From the NCBI RefSeq assembly GCF_047501465.1, contig NZ_JAZDRL010000002.1, positions 868,001-932,000 of the forward strand: 64,000 bases of DNA. Direction: 5' to 3'. Source of the DNA: Pseudochelatococcus sp047501465. Its GTDB lineage: Bacteria; Pseudomonadota; Alphaproteobacteria; Rhizobiales; Beijerinckiaceae. Shown here in pieces: positions 9,151-16,344 of the stretch (positions are counted from its first letter, which is position 1; the number at the start of each line of letters is the position of its first letter). The translations under genes and the position numbers were made by a program. The notes under the pieces are model-generated. The model had not been told where the DNA came from. It was given only the letters and a program-made list of their open reading frames with translations, and made no database searches.

Positions 9151-9549
9151 TTAAATGCCTCCTTCCTTCTCCAACCATGCGTCACGTTTCTTGCGCTCAG
9201 CGTCTAGGGCTTCTGCAAGGTCAAATGCGTGCTTTGCGAATTGGTCATATGCATCGAAGGCGGTTTTACCATCGAGGCAGAACGACGATAGAGCAGTCTG
9301 AAATGAGGATGGTGTGACTAAGGATTGCAAAGCCGCAATCGCGGTCTGATCGCGGAAGGTGGCATCTTCTTCCGTGTGTACTGAGCTAGCACTAGCACGA
9401 TTCAACTCTTTTTCTGTGATGAATGTAGTCCCGGACGGGTTTCCATCAATAAGTACTAAAGCTCCGTCCACTATGACCTCTTTTAAGATACCACTGAAAT
9501 TCACCCGATCGCCAACATTGAATTTAGGTGTCATTTGCTCGTCACTCAT
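9151..9549 (-). CDS. Hypothetical prophage early protein
   Basis: A 132-residue protein starting at the ATG at 9549, just after the dnaN stop codon. The N-terminal 50 residues (KFNVGDRVNFSGILKEVIVDG) look like a small beta-barrel, and the C-terminal 40 residues are charged and probably helical. Its stop codon directly abuts the start of the HTH gene. I do not recognise a family. Context suggests an early function linked to replication or excision. Confidence 0.7.
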   Translation of the reverse strand: MSDEQMTPKFNVGDRVNFSGILKEVIVDGALVLIDGNPSGTTFITEKELNRASASSVHTEEDATFRDQTAIAALQSLVTPSSFQTALSSFCLDGKTAFDAYDQFAKHAFDLAEALDAERKKRDAWLEKEGGI

Positions 9550-9551
9550 CC

Positions 9552-10658
9552 TCAAACCCTCATTGGCATGAGCACGATCAAGGCGTCGGTGTCGCCTGGA
9601 TCGCGCAATGTTGCAGGTCCACCGGCGCTGGTCAGGCCTATTTGCAAGGTCTCACCAGCCAGAACACCAAGGGCTTCGGCCATGTATTTGCCGTTGAAGC
9701 CAATATCGATTTCCCCTGATGCTTCTGCATCAACCTCATCGCGTGCCTCTCCCACCTCCGGGTTTAGCGCCGAGAGCGTGAGCCCATCCGGTGAAAAGCT
9801 GAACTTCACTGCCCGGCCGCGCTCGTTGCTGACACTGGTAACGCGACTAACCGCGACAGAAAGAACTTCCCGTTCTACAGATGCCTCGATATCGGCCTTT
9901 TCAGGAATCACGCGCTGATAATCAGGGTAGGTGCCATTAATCAGTTTGGTCGTGAGGGCGGTGTTTCCCGCTTCAATCCGTAAGCGGTTATTCGAGGCTG
10001 CAATTTCCACGTAATCCGCGCCTTCACAGATTTTCGCGATTTCCATCACAGCTTTTCGGGGCACAATAATACCAGGAAGCTCAGCTGCACCTTCAGGGAG
10101 CGTTATGTCAGCAAGTGCCAACCGATGCCCATCGGTTGCGACCGCGCGCAGGAATGTTTTGTCATCCCGATCAGCAGGGTGAAGGTAGATGCCATTCAGA
10201 TAATAGCGCGTCTCTTCTGTTGAGATCGCGAATTTCGTCTTGCTGATCAGCTGCGTCAGGCCACTGCCAGGCAGGCGGAACCCATAGGGCAAAGGGGCAA
10301 GATCTTCGCCGGGATAATCATCGGGCGGTAGCATTTGAAGCAGGAATCGGCTGCGCCCGGATTGCACCCGCAGCTGTGATCCAGTGGCATCGAGAGTAAT
10401 CTGCCCGCCTGCTGATAGCTTGCGGACTATATCATGCAGCGGGCCACCTGGCGCGGTAATGCGACCATCCATTTCAATATCTGCAGGTGTGCTGTCCGAT
10501 ATCCAGATATCGAGGTCGGTTGCAGTAATGTTCAAGCGGCCATCATGAGCGGATAACAGCACGTTGCCGAGAACAGGTATGGTGGTTCGTGATGGTACGA
10601 TGCGTGTTGTTCTGCCAAGTGCCCGCATCAAAGCATCACGTTCAATCGTGAGCTTCAT
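9552..10658 (-). CDS. dnaN: Prophage-encoded DNA polymerase III beta sliding clamp
   Basis: A complete 368-residue beta clamp. The N-terminus MKLTIERDALMRALGRTTRIV, the central YYLNGIYLH and VATDGHRLALA motifs, and the C-terminal DALIVLMPMRV end are canonical, giving three clamp domains of about 120 residues each. The clamp encircles DNA and tethers the replicative polymerase and repair proteins. It sits inside the leftward early operon, 84 bp downstream of the coiled-coil gene, not beside dnaA or recF as the host copy usually does. It is therefore read as a phage copy that serves or redirects replication. The family call is certain; the role is inference. Confidence 0.93.
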   Translation of the reverse strand: MKLTIERDALMRALGRTTRIVPSRTTIPVLGNVLLSAHDGRLNITATDLDIWISDSTPADIEMDGRITAPGGPLHDIVRKLSAGGQITLDATGSQLRVQSGRSRFLLQMLPPDDYPGEDLAPLPYGFRLPGSGLTQLISKTKFAISTEETRYYLNGIYLHPADRDDKTFLRAVATDGHRLALADITLPEGAAELPGIIVPRKAVMEIAKICEGADYVEIAASNNRLRIEAGNTALTTKLINGTYPDYQRVIPEKADIEASVEREVLSVAVSRVTSVSNERGRAVKFSFSPDGLTLSALNPEVGEARDEVDAEASGEIDIGFNGKYMAEALGVLAGETLQIGLTSAGGPATLRDPGDTDALIVLMPMRV

Positions 10659-10742
10659 GTGTTGTTTTCCTTTTTAGATGCTTATTCTATCGTGGAGAGC
10701 CGCGCTAACTCTCAAAGGCGCTGCATATTTCCGTGGTTGGCC

Positions 10743-11669
10743 TTATGCATTGCGAGCAATGTTTGCTTTCACTTGATCTTGCGCGTCTCTAATCTCTTTC
10801 ATGCTATGAATAAGCGCATCAAAGGTGGTCCGTAGCCCGTCAAGTATCTTCGATGCCGCGTCTCTTGTTGTCTGCTCAGCCTGCGCATTTGCCGCATGCA
10901 CCTTCGCTTCTGCATCGTCATCTTTGGCTCTGGCGCTCATCGTGGCTTCTAGTGCGTGACCGGATGCATTACCGATGGCTGTAAGCGAAGATGCCGATGC
11001 GGCGAGCGCGCTTGAGCGGGAGGTATGAGTTTCAGCAATTCTGCCAAGCTCCTTATTGTGCTTCAGCAGATCGGCTTTCTCATTCCGCAAGGCCGTGAGC
11101 TGCTCTGTCGTCCCTTCATTCTTTTTGATCGTGCCAGTAATAGTCTCGCAGCGCTTCCTATTCGCCTGCATTTGCTCAACTTTTGGCGCGGCATCCTTTG
11201 TTTCTTTTGTGGCTCCGCGTAAACTCTTCGTTGATAGAGCTATACAGGCAGCGCTCATACCAAAGCCAAGCCAGGCACCGATCATCATATCTTTAGCGCT
11301 ATCTCTCATGCGCTGGGCTTCGGCCAGAAGCTCGGCACGTTGGCCAAGTGAACATGCTACAAACATCTGATGTGCGATTGCACGCTCTGTGTTAAGCGCC
11401 TTGGCAATAAGATCCAGGATAAGGGTTCTGGCAGGCGGGAAACCAACATTGATCCTGTGTTCCAATTCGTCTACTTGATAGTTTTTGAAGTCATCATCCG
11501 CACCCATGTAGGAATCGAATTTAAACTCGGGTGCACTTGAGTTAACTTGATAATAGCCAACACTTGCAGTTGATGATGCCGATCCTTTGCCGACAGTGCC
11601 AGTATGCGCGCCGCTTAAGGTTGTATTGATTATATTTGAATTGCCGATGCGAGATATTTTTTCAGTCAT
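10743..11669 (-). CDS. Coiled-coil membrane protein, weakly like type III secretion translocators
   Basis: 308 residues, no signal peptide. The N-terminal third is polar and Ser/Thr/Asn rich. One hydrophobic segment lies at about residues 130-147. The remaining half is Ala, Lys, Glu and Gln rich with heptad character and ends in MKEIRDAQDQVKANIARNA. One membrane segment plus a long C-terminal helix ending in a Gln/Ala motif recalls SctB-type translocators (EspB, SseD, EseD), but the likeness is by eye only. It lies between gapR-like and dnaN genes on the early leftward transcript. It might instead be a membrane-anchored phage early protein. Function not established. Confidence 0.6.
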   Translation of the reverse strand: MTEKISRIGNSNIINTTLSGAHTGTVGKGSASSTASVGYYQVNSSAPEFKFDSYMGADDDFKNYQVDELEHRINVGFPPARTLILDLIAKALNTERAIAHQMFVACSLGQRAELLAEAQRMRDSAKDMMIGAWLGFGMSAACIALSTKSLRGATKETKDAAPKVEQMQANRKRCETITGTIKKNEGTTEQLTALRNEKADLLKHNKELGRIAETHTSRSSALAASASSLTAIGNASGHALEATMSARAKDDDAEAKVHAANAQAEQTTRDAASKILDGLRTTFDALIHSMKEIRDAQDQVKANIARNA

Positions 11670-11757
11670 TTCTATCTCCCGTCATTCAATTTCTAAAGAC
11701 AACTTCAAATGCTTTTCTTATATTCGAGTGAATACTGATTGTTTTTATATGATCGCC

Positions 11758-12015
11758 TCAAGTCATCATCCCTAGCGCCTGGAGATACAGCTCAAGAATG
11801 GCTTCCTCTTCCGCCCGTTCTTCCAGTGCCTTCTTGCGCAACGAAATGATTTTGCGAATGGCTTTGGCATCGAATCCACGGCCTTTCAGCTCCGTGTAAA
11901 CTTCCTTGATGTCGGCAACGAGAGCCGACTTTTCTTCTTCGAGGCGCTCAATGCGCTCAACGAATTGCTTCAGTTCTTCAGCTGCTACGCCAGAGTCTGC
12001 GACATCTGTAGTCAT
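11758..12015 (-). CDS. GapR-family (DUF2312) nucleoid-associated protein
   Basis: An 85-residue protein almost entirely made of the DUF2312 domain: ERIERLEEEKSALVADIKEVY, then KGRGFDAKAIRKII and a C-terminal LELYLQALG. GapR of Caulobacter, the studied member, forms a clamp on overtwisted DNA ahead of replication forks and helps topoisomerases. A copy inside the early operon with a sliding clamp suggests a role in phage DNA replication. It overlaps neither neighbour and has a normal ATG start. The family call is firm; the role in the phage is inference. Confidence 0.9.
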   Translation of the reverse strand: MTTDVADSGVAAEELKQFVERIERLEEEKSALVADIKEVYTELKGRGFDAKAIRKIISLRKKALEERAEEEAILELYLQALGMMT

Positions 12016-12028
12016 GTCAGTTTTCCTT

Positions 12029-12706
12029 TCAGGCTGCCCGCAAGAAGGCGGTTGGGCAGTATTGTTTGAGGCGGGCTAGCCAGAGGTCAGCGGCTTTAGG
12101 CCACGGCCATGGGCGGATGCGTCCACCACGGATTGGTGAGGCTGGTTCAAAGGTTTTGCCTGTAACCGGGCGCAGCAGGTCGCGCCTTTCGGTGGCCAGC
12201 ATGCGCAGGTCCATTTCGCGGATGTGGGCGCGGATATTGGCATCAGGAGCCGAAAGCCCGGCCGCTGCATGAATGGCGCTATCGAGGCGACTTTTCAGTT
12301 CGGCAAAGATATGGCTGATGTCATCGCCTTCACTGCCAATGCCTGCGATGCGGCCGATCTCAGCTAGCGCTGCCACAACCGGTGTGGGTGTATCGCCAAT
12401 GTAGGCTTCGTGAGCGTCATGCAGCAGGAAATATGCAGCAAGCTCCACCCGTCGCGTCTCGACCATGAGAGCATCAGCACCCATCACACAATGCTGCGCT
12501 ACGGAATAGAAAGCGCCATCGGTTGCGCCATTAAAGCGGGCAAGCTTGGCAAGTTGCGGCGCAATATCCTGTACGAAATCCACGCTAGATTGAGCTGGCA
12601 CCATTAATGACATGGCTTTGCCCGAAGCGGTCTGCACCCAGGTGGATGGGGCAGCTGGTAATGGGTGTCGTCCGCTATTCGTCAAAGCTCTATTGGCCAC
12701 AATCAT
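12029..12706 (-). CDS. HD-domain 5'-nucleotidase (YfbR-like) phosphohydrolase
   Basis: 225 residues with the HD metal-binding pattern: His72 in SVAQHC, His96-Asp97 in LLHDAHEAY, and a further Asp near 105 (IGD) or later. The spacing and DAHEAYIGD motif match phage and YfbR-type deoxynucleoside 5'-monophosphatases. Such enzymes hydrolyse dNMPs and alter nucleotide pools during infection. It is 13 bp upstream of the gapR-like gene in the leftward operon. The exact substrate cannot be read from sequence. Confidence 0.85.
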   Translation of the reverse strand: MIVANRALTNSGRHPLPAAPSTWVQTASGKAMSLMVPAQSSVDFVQDIAPQLAKLARFNGATDGAFYSVAQHCVMGADALMVETRRVELAAYFLLHDAHEAYIGDTPTPVVAALAEIGRIAGIGSEGDDISHIFAELKSRLDSAIHAAAGLSAPDANIRAHIREMDLRMLATERRDLLRPVTGKTFEPASPIRGGRIRPWPWPKAADLWLARLKQYCPTAFLRAA

Positions 12707-12721
12707 TGTGTTTTTCCATCA

Positions 12722-12814
12722 TCAAGGGCTGAAAATGATGGCCCATGCGCCTACGGCTGCGATGACCGTGACTGCGGCTAGGCCGTCGATAAGATCGTGA
12801 ATGAGGCCGGTCAT
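12722..12814 (-). CDS. 30-residue single-span membrane peptide
   Basis: A tiny frame whose ATG overlaps the TGA of the upstream gene (ATGA), which implies coupled translation. The peptide begins MTGLIHDLIDGL and continues as one hydrophobic segment of about 18 residues. Too short to be predicted by most tools. The overlap and clean membrane span support it as a real early phage gene. Function unknown. Confidence 0.55.
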   Translation of the reverse strand: MTGLIHDLIDGLAAVTVIAAVGAWAIIFSP

Positions 12815-13041
12815 CGGACGTTGTCCTTGCTGGCTTCACGGCTTGCAGCGACAGTCCGGGCATCATTGATGTGCTCAATGATTTCGGCGCTGGTGAAGCC
12901 GGCATTAATGAGGTCCGTCACCGTGCATGCGCCCTGGACTGCTGTCGTCTCAAACAGGACATTGCCCATGCGGTTGATGATGGCTGTGACGGTTTGGCTG
13001 GCATCCTCGCCCGGTGATTGCCCATAAACGTTCTGTGCCAT
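12811..13041 (-). CDS. Hypothetical prophage early protein
   Basis: A 76-residue acidic protein with an ATG start preceded by GGGAGAAATC. Its second half (TDLINAGFTSAEIIEHINDA) looks like a small helical domain. The stop codon overlaps the start of the 30-residue membrane peptide. I do not recognise a family. It is the second gene of the leftward early operon. Confidence 0.65.
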   Translation of the reverse strand: MAQNVYGQSPGEDASQTVTAIINRMGNVLFETTAVQGACTVTDLINAGFTSAEIIEHINDARTVAASREASKDNVR

Positions 13042-13062
13042 GGTGATTTCTCCCTGGCTGGT

Positions 13063-13341
13063 TTATGCGGCTTGTGAAGAGGATGGCTTTGCGAGGCAGG
13101 CTTCCAGCGCCTGCTCAACGTTGGCATTGGCTAATGCTATGCAGAAACAGGCAAAGCCTGCTTGCTCGCGCACTGCCTTATCGGCGGATTTTTTGGCGAT
13201 GATTTCAGCCAAACGTGCCGAGTGAGCGATATTGATTTGTATGGCTTCGAAGGCCTTGGCTGCATCCCGATCCGGAATCTGCGAGTGGCTCTTGAAGCGC
13301 TCAATCAGCGTTAGGGCAGGGGAGGTATAAGGGCTGGGCAT
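13063..13341 (-). CDS. Hypothetical first gene of the leftward early operon
   Basis: An Ala-rich, mostly helical protein of about 92 residues. The ATG at 13341 is chosen because an ATG at 13380 lies inside the operator and upstream of the predicted transcription start. Two cysteines and repeated short Ala/Asn segments lie in the C-terminal half. No family recognised. As first gene under the early promoter it could be an antitermination or anti-repression factor, but nothing in the sequence shows that. Confidence 0.6.
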   Translation of the reverse strand: MPSPYTSPALTLIERFKSHSQIPDRDAAKAFEAIQINIAHSARLAEIIAKKSADKAVREQAGFACFCIALANANVEQALEACLAKPSSSQAA

Positions 13342-13371
13342 TGCATCGGTTCCATCGAGTTGATGGAAATA

Positions 13372-13413
13372 ACTCTGCATAATGCAGAATTAAATGTCAA
13401 TGCATAATGCAGA
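13372..13413 (-). promoter_or_regulatory. Early leftward promoter with two operator sites (PL/OL)
   Basis: On the minus strand TTGACA (13400-13395) is followed after 17 bases by CAGAGT (13377-13372). A perfect palindrome TCTGCATAATGCAGA (13374-13388) fills the spacer and the -10. A second copy, 13 of 15 matching, lies at 13399-13413 over the -35. The same palindrome occurs in the repressor/Cro switch at 15.86-15.93 kb, so one repressor probably controls both promoters. Confidence 0.75.
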
Positions 13414-13736
13414 GAAATGTGATCCTCTATCTCTGCGTATTGGTTGTGATATCAAAGCAGCTACATTGTTGTGGTGAAAGCATGGGCATGAAGGAGGCAA
13501 CTAGCGAATTAAAAAGGGAGCTTGTAGGCTCCCTTTTTAAGTTTTCTTTTCGAAGTTATGGTTATCTTGTTGAAATATTCTATTGCATTTAATTGCTGTT
13601 ATCTTTCTTTTCAGAGGCATGGGAAGAGCTTGAAGAAAGATTGCAGCCTTTTATTAGGGTATTCATAGCTGCTGTGGAGCCTTTGGAATTAAATTTAGGT
13701 TAAGCCTTCAAATTAACGAATATTTATAAGTGTTTT
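13414..13736. other. Non-coding stretch between early operator and IS element
   Basis: About 320 AT-rich bases. It holds a strong hairpin terminator (13509-13540). A 61-codon frame crosses it but runs through the terminator and has no ribosome binding site, so I do not call it. Confidence 0.45.
13509..13540. terminator. Strong bidirectional terminator hairpin
   Basis: TTAAAAAGGGAGC and GCTCCCTTTTTAA form a perfect 13-bp stem around a six-base loop, with A/T runs on both sides. It insulates the early leftward promoter from the IS element side. Confidence 0.85.
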
Positions 13737-14541
13737 GATTCACTCCCATCATCGCTTTAATTTTGAGGTTTCTGATGGGTGGATATCCTTTTTATATCAA
13801 TGACATTGCCTGGTCCAAATTGCAGGATTTGTTGCCGAAGGTGAAGCGGGGACGGCGGCGTGTAAATGATCGGCGGGTCGTATCGGGGATTGTTTATGTT
13901 CTTCAGTCGGGTGTGATGTGGCGGCAGGCTCCGGCGATTTACGGACCACACAAAACACTTTACACGCGCTATCAACGCTGGAACGCTCAGGGCGTCTGGA
14001 CGCGTATTTTTCAGGCTTTATCCGAAAAAGACGCGCAAGATGAGACACTTATGATAGATTCGACCACGATACGGGTACAGCGTTCGGCTCTTGGCGCCCA
14101 AAAAAAGGATGTCCTGCCACAGGTCGATCTTGCGGCGGTTGGACGAGTAAAATCCACCTGGCCTGTAACGGGCGCGGCAAACCCGTCGCATGGTTGATCA
14201 CGGGTGGCAACATTCACGATGTTTGCCTCGCCCCGCTGCTGATCAACGCCTGCAATCATCCAAATTTACGCCAGATACTGGCGGATACAGGCTATGTTTC
14301 CAAAGACATCCGCGCCTGCGTTGAAGCCGCAAACATCACATATTGTGTGCCAGACCGAAAAAATGCAAAAGTCAAAAATACAATTGATACAGAGCTTTAT
14401 AAAAAAAGATGGAGGGTGGAGGCATGCTTTGCCAAACTCAAAAACTGGCGCCGCATCGCTACACGATATGACAAATCAGCTCAATCGTTCCTCAACGCCG
14501 TAACAATCGCTATCTTATTCTCGTATTACTTAATTTGAATC
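13737..14541 (+). mobile_element. IS5-family (IS427-like) insertion sequence
   Basis: The transposase gene fills nearly the whole element. The outermost matching bases I can find are GATTCA at 13737 and TGAATC ending at 14541, giving about 805 bp, a normal size for this group. Longer terminal repeats and a target duplication are not clear, so the exact ends are uncertain. The right end overlaps the last codons of the neighbouring secreted-protein gene. Confidence 0.7.
13775..14538 (+). CDS. IS5-family transposase in two frames (programmed -1 frameshift)
   Basis: Frame A starts at the ATG at 13775 (GAGG six bases upstream) and stops at 14197. Frame B continues to 14538. The switch is at the slippery A-AAA-AAG at 14100-14106: after a -1 slip the reading continues GCPATGRSCGGWTSKIHLAC, the typical IS427 core, whereas frame A alone loses it. 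The DDE residues fall in MIDST (frame A), ADTGY (frame B) and RVEACFAKLK (frame B). The fused product is about 254 residues, normal for IS427 transposases. A heptamer of this kind means the two frames are natural, not a disabling mutation. Confidence 0.85.
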
Positions 14542-14984
14542 CTCAGCCTAGTTTCGTGAAAATTTTGATCCAGAATTGTTAAAACGACAGATATTGAAGA
14601 TTTTGCGCCTTTAATTTGATTGAGAAATTCAAGATCAGTTTCTGCTATAGCTCGTGCACCTTTATCGGTATTTGATATTTTGGCATCAAGAGAGTGTACA
14701 TTACCCTTATCGATCCGGATTCTAATTTTAGGATCTGTAGAGTTGACAGTTTCAAGGCTATCTGCGGTTTCAAACGATTTGTCAGGGGTAACGAATACTA
14801 TTTCTATTCCTTGCCCGTTGCACCTTACTCCGAAAAAATGTGTAAAGTTAGCATTGGCTGTAATGGCACTGTATTGAAGGATGTCTTCAAAGTCGCTGCT
14901 AGTTTTGTTGGTGAGCCATGTTGCTGATGCTGGCGTAACTAAAGTTGAGAGTATTGCTGCTACCGTCAGTGTTGCTCGGAACAT
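14526..14984 (-). CDS. Secreted hypothetical protein, 3' end altered by the IS
   Basis: 152 residues with a clear N-terminal signal peptide (hydrophobic residues 4-18 then PASA-T), so it is exported. The body is beta-rich with one conserved-looking pair of segments (FGVRCNGQGIEIVF and KIRIRIDKG). The general shape recalls periplasmic TagO/VasI-like or phage-borne secreted proteins, but I cannot name a family. Its last few codons lie inside the likely right end of the IS, so the natural C-terminus was probably replaced. It is AT-rich and stands alone on the minus strand, typical of prophage cargo. Confidence 0.6.
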   Translation of the reverse strand: MFRATLTVAAILSTLVTPASATWLTNKTSSDFEDILQYSAITANANFTHFFGVRCNGQGIEIVFVTPDKSFETADSLETVNSTDPKIRIRIDKGNVHSLDAKISNTDKGARAIAETDLEFLNQIKGAKSSISVVLTILDQNFHETRLRIQIK

Positions 14985-15221
14985 GTTGCCCCCTATTGCT
15001 AAATGCCAATATACTCAAGCTTAAATCATGAGGGATTATATTTTTGAGTCAACTTCAGGTTGCGTAAGTCATGCTGAAAGAGGGATAAAATATTGATGGG
15101 GTTTGCTAGATTAACCACAATTCGTACGAATTTTCTAAATATCAAAATTATCTGTTTTTGATATGTTCCATACCTGTTAGTGTTCCGTTAACGTTCTTAA
15201 AACGATGGCAGGGGCTATGGT

Positions 15222-15419
15222 ATGGGTAGCAGTGTAGATTTAAAACTTAATTCGGGATGCGACATTCTCACATCATTAGAGGTGCAAGAAATGTCTATCA
15301 AAATAATGCTGATGTTACTGGAAAGACCTGATATTGCAGGACTGGTAGTTGATGAAGTGGCGCGGTTCATTGAAAAAGATGCCGGCAGAAGTCTTGGTGC
15401 AAAGCAAATGCTTAATTAA
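15222..15419 (+). CDS. Small hypothetical protein next to the repressor
   Basis: 65 residues, convergent with the repressor gene and ending two bases from it. A GGGGCT-like site precedes the ATG. Content is helical with a hydrophobic middle (SIKIMLMLLERPDIAGLVVDEV). No family recognised. It may be a real cargo gene or a chance frame; coding evidence is modest. Confidence 0.4.
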   Translation: MGSSVDLKLNSGCDILTSLEVQEMSIKIMLMLLERPDIAGLVVDEVARFIEKDAGRSLGAKQMLN

Positions 15420-15421
15420 TT

Positions 15422-15829
15422 TTATAAGTTGCGTCTTGTCGTAGGCGATATTTGTTTTTTTGGTGAGGGAAGTGAGCTCTCTTGCAGTGTCGGAGTTGTC
15501 GGTAAAGCCATGCTGTTATCTTGAAGGCCTTTGACCATCAAGATTAATTCCGCTGCTTTAGTGAGGTATGGCCCTTCCAAGTTTCTAAGGGCTTCCAGGA
15601 TGTTTCCTGGAAGCATTAGTTCCATCTCTCCTTCCCCATAATCTAGCCATCCTGGTGAGACTCGAAAAAAAGACGCGTATCGTAATATCTCATCGCGCGG
15701 GATACCTCGCAGGCCATTCTCATGCCCTGAATAGGTACCGTAAGCAGCTCCCATAGCTTCTGCAGCTTGAGCGGCAGATTTGAAGTGCCTTGCTTTGCGT
15801 GCAATGCGCAGTCGTTCATTCGGATTCAT
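15422..15829 (-). CDS. CI-like prophage repressor with Xre-type HTH
   Basis: 135 residues. The N-terminal 70 form an Xre/Cro helix-turn-helix domain (ERLRIARKARHFKSAAQAAEAM, then GTYSGHENGLRGIP). The C-terminal half is short and low in complexity near the end, with no S24 protease signature, so it is not a RecA-cleaved LexA-type repressor. It is transcribed away from the Cro-like gene, and the palindromic operators lie between them. It probably maintains lysogeny by binding TCTGCATNATGCAGA sites here and at the early leftward promoter. How it is inactivated on induction is unclear. Confidence 0.85.
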   Translation of the reverse strand: MNPNERLRIARKARHFKSAAQAAEAMGAAYGTYSGHENGLRGIPRDEILRYASFFRVSPGWLDYGEGEMELMLPGNILEALRNLEGPYLTKAAELILMVKGLQDNSMALPTTPTLQESSLPSPKKQISPTTRRNL

Positions 15830-15856
15830 TGCTAAAAACTCATAATAAACTCATGA

Positions 15857-15930
15857 GCTGCATAATGCAGAGATTGTCTCTGCATGTATGATAGATGTTG
15901 CTTGACAAGTTTCTCTGCATTATGCAGATT
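15857..15930 (+). promoter_or_regulatory. Repressor/Cro switch: operators and rightward promoter
   Basis: A perfect palindrome TCTGCATTATGCAGA at 15914-15928 sits in the spacer of a promoter with TTGACA (15902-15907) and CAGATT (15925-15930), spacing 17. A second site, 14 of 15 matching, is at 15857-15871, and a half site TCTGCAT is at 15879-15885. The layout copies that of the early leftward promoter. The minus-strand repressor gene begins 27 bases to the left. Confidence 0.78.
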
Positions 15931-15939
15931 AACTGTGCC

Positions 15940-16200
15940 ATGCAGACATTTTCTTCAATCATTGATGCCTTTGGTGGGTATACGAAGTTTGCGCAGGCTG
16001 TCGGTATCGACAAGCTCGGTACTGTCAGCGCATGGAAAACGCGTGACAGCATTCCGTCATCATATTGGCAGCGTGTTGTAGATGCGGCATCTGAAGCGGG
16101 AATTGATGGTGTCTCGCTTGAGGCGTTAGCAATGGCAGCAGCAAACAAGAGGACTTCTAATTTTCCACTTGAGCAATCCATCTCTTCGGAGCCTGTCTGA
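15940..16200 (+). CDS. Cro-like HTH regulator
   Basis: 86 residues from the ATG at 15940. The sequence IIDAFGGYTKFAQAVGIDKLGTVSAWKTRDSIPSSYW is the compact Cro/YdaS-type HTH in which the recognition helix is followed by W-x-x-R and a Pro-x-x-Y/H-W segment. It is divergent from the CI-like repressor and has the operators upstream. The predicted transcription start lies only a few bases before the ATG, so the message may be nearly leaderless. It likely competes with the repressor to commit to lytic growth. Confidence 0.8.
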   Translation: MQTFSSIIDAFGGYTKFAQAVGIDKLGTVSAWKTRDSIPSSYWQRVVDAASEAGIDGVSLEALAMAAANKRTSNFPLEQSISSEPV

Positions 16201-16298
16201 TGTCTCATTGTTTTTGTGTCCGTATCCATCATGGTTCAGATGCTCCTATGCCCGGCTGATCTGACCTTCTGACTACACCACACCGTTTCCATTCCCGG

Positions 16299-16327
16299 AA
16301 CGGGAAAGCGTTATGCGTTTTCCCGTT
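16299..16327. repeat. Inverted repeat upstream of the CII-like gene
   Basis: AACGGGAAAGCG and CGTTTTCCCGTT pair over 12 positions (one G-U) around TTATG, 17 bases before the CII-like start. There is no T run, so an operator or leader hairpin is likelier than a terminator. Confidence 0.5.
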
Positions 16328-16344
16328 GACAGCGGAGCTTTGTC

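Noticed and set aside
13407..13592. 61-codon plus-strand frame right of the early operator
   Set aside because: It runs through a strong terminator hairpin and has no ribosome binding site.
13775..14538. IS transposase as a pseudogene because of two frames
   Set aside because: The slippery heptamer at the frame change is typical of IS5-family programmed frameshifting, so the gene is probably functional.
15840..16232. Minus-strand frame of 130 codons across the switch region
   Set aside because: It would cover the operators and the Cro-like gene; composition is that of a shadow.
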